A stretch of 35,516 bases of DNA, taken from contig JAFTUS010000167.1 in assembly GCA_017466125.1 (NCBI GenBank), positions 1 through 35,516 on the forward strand, given 5' to 3'. The notes under the pieces were generated by a model that saw only the letters and a program-made list of their open reading frames with translations, had not been told where the DNA came from and did no database searches. A program made the position numbers and the translations under genes. This DNA comes from Lentisphaeria bacterium (lineage in GTDB: Bacteria > Verrucomicrobiota > Lentisphaeria > Victivallales > Victivallaceae). Shown here in pieces: positions 30,871 to 35,516 of the stretch (the first letter of the stretch is position 1; every line of letters starts with the position of its first letter).

Positions 30871-32136
30871 TTGAATTATAACGAAACCCTTGAATACATC
30901 CATTCGGTCTCCTGGAAGGGAAGCCGTCCCGGTCTTGAGAGAACGAGAGAGCGTCTCTATCTGATGAAAAACCCCGAAAAGAAGTTAAAGTTTGTCCATA
31001 TCGCAGGCACTAACGGAAAAGGCTCAACAGCCTCAATGACCGCGAATATTTTAGAGAAGGCAGGCTATACTGTTGGTCTTTACACCTCTCCATATATTTT
31101 CTCCTTTAACGAAAGAATGAGAGTGAACGGTGAAAATATTTCGGATAGCGACCTTGTCTCAGTTACCGAATTTGTAAAACCGCTTGCCGAGAAAATGACC
31201 GACAGCCCCACCGAATTCGAGCTTGTTACCTGCATCGCCTTTGAATACTTTTACCGCAAGAAATGCGATATAGTAGTACTTGAAGTAGGCATGGGCGGAG
31301 AGCTTGACTCCACAAACGTTATCGAGCCCCCCGAAGTGTCGGTTATTACCAATATAGGACTTGACCACACCGATTTCCTTGGAGATACCCTCGAAAAAAT
31401 TGCAGAAACTAAATCTAAAATTATAAAAGAAAATTCTATTGCTGTTCTCTATCCTTCCACCAAAGGCGTGGAAGAAGTGGTTGAAAAAAGATGCCATGAC
31501 GTGAATTCGAGGCTTATAAAAGCAGATTTTGACGCCGTTATATCGAAAGAAAAATCTCTTTCAGGTCAGACCTTTGACTATAAAGGCTTAAAAAATGTAA
31601 AGCTCCCGCTGCTTGGCAAACATCAGCTAAATAACACAGCAACGGTTTTTGCAGTTATTGACGGACTTCGCAGTAAAGGGTGGAATATTTCGGATACAGC
31701 CGTCAGAGAGGGAATTGAGAGCGTCAGATGGCAGGGCAGATTTGAGCTTGTGTCAGAAAGCCCCACCTTCATTGTAGACGGCGGACATAACCCGCAGTGC
31801 GCCGCGTCACTCTTTGAAAATGTTAAGAGCTACCTCGGCGGCAAAAAGCTCGTAGTCCTCACAGGCGTCCTCGCTGATAAGGATTTTGAGAGTATGTACG
31901 CCGATATGGCAACCCTGACTTCCGAGTTTGTAACCGTCACCCCTCCGAACCCCAGAGCCCTCAGTGCCGAAAAGCTCGCCGAATATCTGACTCGCTTCGG
32001 TAAGACGGCAACTCCTTGTAAAACTATTGACGAAGGAGTCCGTCTCGCAAAAGAAAAAGCAGGGGAGAAGGGCGCCGTCCTCGCCTACGGCTCGCTTTAT
32101 ATGGTAGCGGATATAGAGAATGCCGCACGTTCTTAA
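30871..32136 (+). CDS. folC: Folylpolyglutamate synthase / dihydrofolate synthase
   Basis: This Mur-ligase-family enzyme adds glutamates to folates and so traps imported folate in the cell. The 421-aa product has HIAGTNGKGSTASMTANIL (ATP P-loop), GLYTSPYIFSFNERMRVNG, then LEVGMGGELDSTNVI, NIGLDHTDFLG and the C-terminal DGGHNPQC. The start is taken as TTG at 30871 with GGAGG five bases upstream; an earlier TTG at 30859 contains the ribosome site itself. It is cotranscribed with folT under the THF riboswitch. Confidence 0.93.
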   Translation: MNYNETLEYIHSVSWKGSRPGLERTRERLYLMKNPEKKLKFVHIAGTNGKGSTASMTANILEKAGYTVGLYTSPYIFSFNERMRVNGENISDSDLVSVTEFVKPLAEKMTDSPTEFELVTCIAFEYFYRKKCDIVVLEVGMGGELDSTNVIEPPEVSVITNIGLDHTDFLGDTLEKIAETKSKIIKENSIAVLYPSTKGVEEVVEKRCHDVNSRLIKADFDAVISKEKSLSGQTFDYKGLKNVKLPLLGKHQLNNTATVFAVIDGLRSKGWNISDTAVREGIESVRWQGRFELVSESPTFIVDGGHNPQCAASLFENVKSYLGGKKLVVLTGVLADKDFESMYADMATLTSEFVTVTPPNPRALSAEKLAEYLTRFGKTATPCKTIDEGVRLAKEKAGEKGAVLAYGSLYMVADIENAARS

Positions 32137-32151
32137 AAAACGGAGAATGAA

Positions 32152-32766
32152 ATGAAAATACTTTTTTTACTGCTCCTTGTTGTTTTTAACTTCACCTTTG
32201 CGGGTCAAGTTGAGGACAGACCGCAAGAGCAAATATTAAAAGAAGAAACAAAGAATGACAATGTATGTTATCACTTAAACGCCGACGACATAAACGGAGG
32301 AATGGCACAACAATTCCTGAACGGAGAAATTACGATTGATAATTACGATGGAAAGAATAATCTCACCGTTTCTGAAATTGGATATTTTGGAACGTCGGCG
32401 GAATATGCCCTTGCAGATTTAGAGGGCGACGGAGCAAGAGAGCTTGTTGTTGTCTTTGACCCTTCGGGAGACAGAGTAATAATTGACGTAACCGAAGGCG
32501 TAAGCACAGCGTATTATCTTCCAATCAGATGTTATAACGACATAAAGAAAGACGGTACGGCAAGCTGGAGCGCCAGCGCTTTTTATAACGGAATTCGTAA
32601 AATAATTTTTTCCAACGGTCAAGTGGAATTTGAAGATATTATCGTTCACAATACTTATGATGGAATATTTAAAGTAAACGGAAAAGACGTGAGCGAGGAA
32701 GAGTGTAACAACGCTTTAGCTTTGCAACGTGAAAAAGAATCCGTCGAATGGATAGAAATTGAATAA
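32152..32766 (+). CDS. Secreted protein of unknown function
   Basis: The 204-aa product has a hydrophobic signal peptide (1-17, FNFTFAG). A short FG-GAP/VCBS-like strand, ALADLEGDGARELVVVFDP, lies near residue 90 and resembles a calcium-binding repeat, but only one copy is present. I do not recognise the rest. CGGAGA sits before the ATG, and it starts 15 bases after folC, so it is cotranscribed and ends in a terminator. Confidence 0.7.
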   Translation: MKILFLLLLVVFNFTFAGQVEDRPQEQILKEETKNDNVCYHLNADDINGGMAQQFLNGEITIDNYDGKNNLTVSEIGYFGTSAEYALADLEGDGARELVVVFDPSGDRVIIDVTEGVSTAYYLPIRCYNDIKKDGTASWSASAFYNGIRKIIFSNGQVEFEDIIVHNTYDGIFKVNGKDVSEEECNNALALQREKESVEWIEIE

Positions 32767-32768
32767 AT

Positions 32769-32796
32769 AAACGGACAGAGAAATTTGTCCGTTTTT
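32769..32796 (+). terminator. Intrinsic terminator of the folT-folC transcript
   Basis: The stem AAACGGACA / TGTCCGTTT with an 8-base loop is followed by T residues, three bases after the stop codon of the secreted-protein gene. Confidence 0.85.
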
Positions 32797-32827
32797 GAAT
32801 TATAACCGCAAAACTATATACTAACAT

Positions 32828-32860
32828 AAAACGACAGATGTACTTCGCATCTGTCGTTTT
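32828..32860 (-). terminator. Terminator of the XRE gene
   Basis: A 12-13-bp stem, arm AAAACGACAGATG in part, with a short loop at about 32841-32847. It lies one base after the minus-strand XRE stop and can work in both directions. Confidence 0.7.
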
Positions 32861-33079
32861 CTATTCATTCATTTCTCGTTTTTCCGTGCGACCTAAAAGG
32901 TAATCGAGAGAAACCTTGTGAAAATCTGCTATTTTAATAAGTGTAGTCGTTGGAATATCAATGTCTCCTCTCTCATAGTTGCTATAAACACGCTGACTGC
33001 AAGAGAGAATTTTACCCATTTCACTTTGCGTCAAATTTTTATCTTCGCGTAAATTTCTTATACGCGGATAATACGGCAT
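32861..33079 (-). CDS. XRE-family helix-turn-helix repressor
   Basis: A 72-aa protein consisting only of a Cro/CI-type helix-turn-helix: RIRNLREDKNLTQSEMGKIL, SCSQRVYSNYERGDIDIPTT, then LIKIADFHKVSLDYLLGR, the common clostridial form. The start has GGGAGAA upstream. It is divergent from the cohesin-dockerin gene, and two palindromes in the gap are likely its operators, so it probably represses that gene. Confidence 0.9.
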   Translation of the reverse strand: MPYYPRIRNLREDKNLTQSEMGKILSCSQRVYSNYERGDIDIPTTTLIKIADFHKVSLDYLLGRTEKREMNE

Positions 33080-33161
33080 AAACTACTTTCTCCCTTCATA
33101 TAGTCATTCTATGTGATAATTATACAAATAAGTTTTTTGTTCAAGGGTACGATTTGTCACA

Positions 33162-33208
33162 ATAGCGGAAAATTCGCTATTGACTTTTAGCGGAAAATTC
33201 GCTAAAAT
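33162..33208 (+). promoter_or_regulatory. Promoter with two AGCGGAAAATTCGCT operators
   Basis: TTGACT (33180-33185), 17 bp, TAAAAT (33203-33208). One palindromic site at 33162-33180 ends on the -35 box. The second (33188-33204) fills the spacer and overlaps the -10 box. Both have arms TAGCG and CGCTA around GAAAATT and are 25 bp apart. Binding would shut off the promoter. Confidence 0.8.
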
Positions 33209-33242
33209 ATTTTGTGTATAAAAAACAAGGAGAATATATCAA

Positions 33243-34733
33243 ATGAAAAAGAGAACACTTTCATTTTTTCTAACAGTGAATTTATTAATACAGCTTGTTT
33301 CTCTGCCAATAATTGCAACAACAGATATCATTGCTGACACCAACGAAACAGAGGGAGTTGGTTGGGTAGAGGGAATTGAAACTCCTGCAATTCCTTTGCC
33401 TGATGAGGAAGAACCTGAAGCTTATACTGTAACGTGGAAAAACTATGACGGCACAGTCCTTGAAACCGATACGGATGTAGCCTGCGGTACAACGCCAACT
33501 TATGACGGCGTAACACCCGCAAGAGAGGCAACCGCAGAATACACCTACATCTTCTCAGGCTGGACACCTGTGATTTCAACTGTAACAGGCGACGTAGTTT
33601 ATACTGCTGCTTATACAGCCGAGGCTATATCCAATGAAATCACATACCCATTGGAAGTGGATGAGATTCCAAGAATAGACTGGGCAGTCACAGAAGACGA
33701 AGAAGCTTATACTGTAACGTGGAAAAACTATGACGGCACAGTCCTCGAAACTGATACGGATGTAGTCTACGGTACAGCTCCCACCTACGATGGTGATGTA
33801 CCTGCAAGAAGCGCAACCACACAATACAGCTATACTTTTAGCGGCTGGACTCCCGCAGTTGCCGAAGTAACAGAAAATATAACTTATACGGCTATCTTCA
33901 CGGAAACCGTCAACAAGTACACGGTAACTTGGACTAATTATAACGGTGCGGTTCTTGAGACCGATGCCGACTTAGCATATGGCACAACGCCAACTTATGA
34001 CGGTGTAACCCCCGAAAGAGAAGCAGATGAAGAATTTACCTACACCTTCTCGGGCTGGACGCCTACGGTTTCGGCAGTAACAAGCAACGTGACCTACGTT
34101 GCAACCTATATTTCCAATGAAATAATAAAGCCGGCCTCTGACGTTAAGCTTACAATGACAGGAGGCAGGGCAAGACCCGAGACCGAAATCGTAATACCTG
34201 TAACTATTTCTGATAACACTGGGCTGGCTGGACTTCAGCTTTCGCTGTTCTATTCCGACAGTCTCACCTTGAAGTCCGTAGAGACAGGGGACGCACTTAA
34301 CGGTCTTACCTTTACTTCTCCCGGGAATTTTTCAGCTAACCCCATAACTCTTTTGCTTGCAGGAGAAACAGCCGACGACAGCAACGGAACAGTGTTTAAT
34401 CTTACATTTACAGTCAATGCCGATACCCCCGAAGGCGATTATGACATAAATATAACTGTGGTGGATTCTTACGATAACGATATGGAAACGGTGCTTGTTT
34501 CAAACACATCTGCAACAGTAACAGTAGTTCACTATACACCCGGTGACGTAAATGGAGACGGAAATGTCACTGCCCGTGATATTACCGCCCTAAGCCGATA
34601 TATCGCAGGCGGTTATAATATAACAGTTGTGGAAGCGGCGCTTGACATCAACCGTGACGGAAATGTTACTGCCCGTGATATTACAACGCTCAGCAGATAT
34701 ATCGCAGGCGGCTACGGAATAGAACTTAAATAA
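33243..34733 (+). CDS. Secreted cohesin- and dockerin-containing protein with InlB-like repeats
   Basis: A 496-aa secreted protein. Signal peptide about 1-25. Three beta repeats (about 60-130, 155-220, 227-293) share YTVTWKNYDGTVLETDTDV and FSGWTP and look like InlB-B/bacterial repeat domains. A cohesin-like domain spans about 299-430 (PVTISDNTGLAGLQLSLFYS). The C-terminal dockerin (about 433-495) has two calcium loops, DVNGDGNVTARDIT and DINRDGNVTARDIT. Cohesin and dockerin on one chain mark a scaffold adaptor of cellulosome-like systems. AAGGAGA precedes the start. It is controlled by twin XRE operators. Confidence 0.88.
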   Translation: MKKRTLSFFLTVNLLIQLVSLPIIATTDIIADTNETEGVGWVEGIETPAIPLPDEEEPEAYTVTWKNYDGTVLETDTDVACGTTPTYDGVTPAREATAEYTYIFSGWTPVISTVTGDVVYTAAYTAEAISNEITYPLEVDEIPRIDWAVTEDEEAYTVTWKNYDGTVLETDTDVVYGTAPTYDGDVPARSATTQYSYTFSGWTPAVAEVTENITYTAIFTETVNKYTVTWTNYNGAVLETDADLAYGTTPTYDGVTPEREADEEFTYTFSGWTPTVSAVTSNVTYVATYISNEIIKPASDVKLTMTGGRARPETEIVIPVTISDNTGLAGLQLSLFYSDSLTLKSVETGDALNGLTFTSPGNFSANPITLLLAGETADDSNGTVFNLTFTVNADTPEGDYDINITVVDSYDNDMETVLVSNTSATVTVVHYTPGDVNGDGNVTARDITALSRYIAGGYNITVVEAALDINRDGNVTARDITTLSRYIAGGYGIELK

Positions 34734-34744
34734 AGGAGATAACT

Positions 34745-35516
34745 ATGAAAACGAAAATACTTTCTTTATTTTTTGCCTCTCTTTTGATTATTCTAACTGT
34801 GTCGGTTACGGCATTTGCTACCCTTGATTATAGTGACGAAAGCGAAACAGAAAGCCCTGGTTGGGAAAATGAGGAGTCAGAAACCGTAGTGACGATAGGT
34901 GACGTGACAGTATCGAAGGGACAGAGTACAGTAGATGTTCCCATCACTGTTTCGGGTAACACAGGACTTGCAGGACTCCAGCTTTCCATGACGTACAGCG
35001 ATGGACTTGAGCTGACAGCTATAGAAAGAGGGGACGCTCTTTCGGGACTTACCTATACAAAGCCCAATGACCTTACAGCAAATCCCATAACTCTTGTCCT
35101 TGCAGGGGAAGTGGCTGATGATACCAATGGAACCTTATACACTTTGACTTTTTCGCTTCCAAACGATACTGCCCAAACTTATTCGGTGGACGTTGAAGTT
35201 ATCGATGCTTATGACAACGATATGGAAACAGTTGCCGTTACTGTTGACAGCGGAATTATTAATGTGGAAAGCGTAATAAGTGCCGTTGGCAAATCACTCC
35301 TTCTTGACGGCGGTATAGGTGTCAAGGTGTATTTCGAGTATGACCCCGACGTTGTATCAATTGACGGCGTTACGGCAGAAGCAACCGTCATAAATTCTGA
35401 TAACGGCTTATCTGACACCGTAGAATTAGAGCTGTTCGAGGCAGAAAACCTTGAAAACACGGTTTATGGCATAATCGAGGTATCGCCTAAGGACTATGAA
35501 AATATCACAATGAACG
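34745..35516 (+). CDS. Secreted cohesin-family protein, cut by the window end
   Basis: Only the first 257 codons are inside the window and there is no stop. Signal peptide about 1-25 (VSVTAFA). A cohesin-like domain spans about 48-175 (PITVSGNTGLAGLQLSMTYS, ANPITLVLAGEVADDTNGT, YDNDMETVAV). It is a clear paralogue of the one in the previous gene. A further beta domain begins about 180. AAAGGAG lies eight bases before the ATG and the gap to the previous stop is 11 bases, so both are one operon. A dockerin may lie downstream. Confidence 0.85.
   Translation, partial: MKTKILSLFFASLLIILTVSVTAFATLDYSDESETESPGWENEESETVVTIGDVTVSKGQSTVDVPITVSGNTGLAGLQLSMTYSDGLELTAIERGDALSGLTYTKPNDLTANPITLVLAGEVADDTNGTLYTLTFSLPNDTAQTYSVDVEVIDAYDNDMETVAVTVDSGIINVESVISAVGKSLLLDGGIGVKVYFEYDPDVVSIDGVTAEATVINSDNGLSDTVELELFEAENLENTVYGIIEVSPKDYENITMN

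Overview
The window is a mosaic of two unrelated bacterial genomes joined inside a tRNA gene. Bases 1 to about 28390 look like Lentisphaerae (Victivallaceae-like). They are GC-rich, carry three prepilin-type proteins with the [16 protein letters not shown] signature (two with an H-X9-DG C-terminal motif), and pair these with secreted glycoside hydrolases, a pattern typical of Victivallis relatives. Bases from about 28460 to the end look like a gut Clostridium/Ruminococcus relative (Oscillospiraceae). They are AT-rich, with strong GGAGG ribosome sites, a tetrahydrofolate riboswitch in front of a folate ECF transporter, and cohesin/dockerin proteins. The apparent tRNA-Thr at 28388-28463 has a 5' acceptor arm that does not pair with its 3' arm. 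The simplest reading is a chimeric metagenomic contig joined through conserved tRNA sequence.

Lentisphaerae part, left to right. An intergenic palindrome mosaic (1-334) is followed by a minus-strand run of housekeeping genes: fmt, rng (RNase G), recO, a DUF2339 membrane protein and a DUF3999-like partner. A second permuted copy of the mosaic lies between fmt and rng. Next come tsaC overlapping a sodium:solute symporter (minus), then divergent ispH and a YkgJ-type Cys-cluster gene (plus). A first carbohydrate module on the minus strand runs LacI-type regulator, pseudopilin, two-CBM glycoside hydrolase. Then come ahcY, adenosine kinase and metK (the SAM/SAH cycle in one operon) and a Pal lipoprotein. 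A decayed mtaB fragment and a DUF1893 lipoprotein follow. A second carbohydrate module has an AraC regulator divergent from a plus-strand operon: Gfo/Idh/MocA oxidoreductase, two pseudopilins, GH39-like enzyme, sugar isomerase/epimerase. It ends with tRNA-Leu(GAG).

Clostridial part. A tRNA-Thr 3' half and its UUCG terminator are followed by an array of about ten small perfect hairpins with constant short spacers, a four-helix-bundle (S23/IVS, bAvd-like) gene and an unknown gene. This segment is closed by an exact 40-bp copy of the terminator, so it may be a mobile cassette. Then come an Lrp/AsnC regulator, a THF riboswitch with folT and folC, a secreted protein, an XRE repressor with twin palindromic operators, and two cohesin-family secreted proteins, the last cut by the window end.

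The most unusual material is the small-hairpin arrays. One sits in frame inside the pseudopilin gene at 13142-14230, with five ATGAAGC spacers between perfect hairpins. Another builds the prepilin FTLIEL motif itself from a hairpin. A third lies beside the four-helix-bundle gene. All share the design of constant spacer plus variable but perfectly self-complementary arms, the reverse of a CRISPR.
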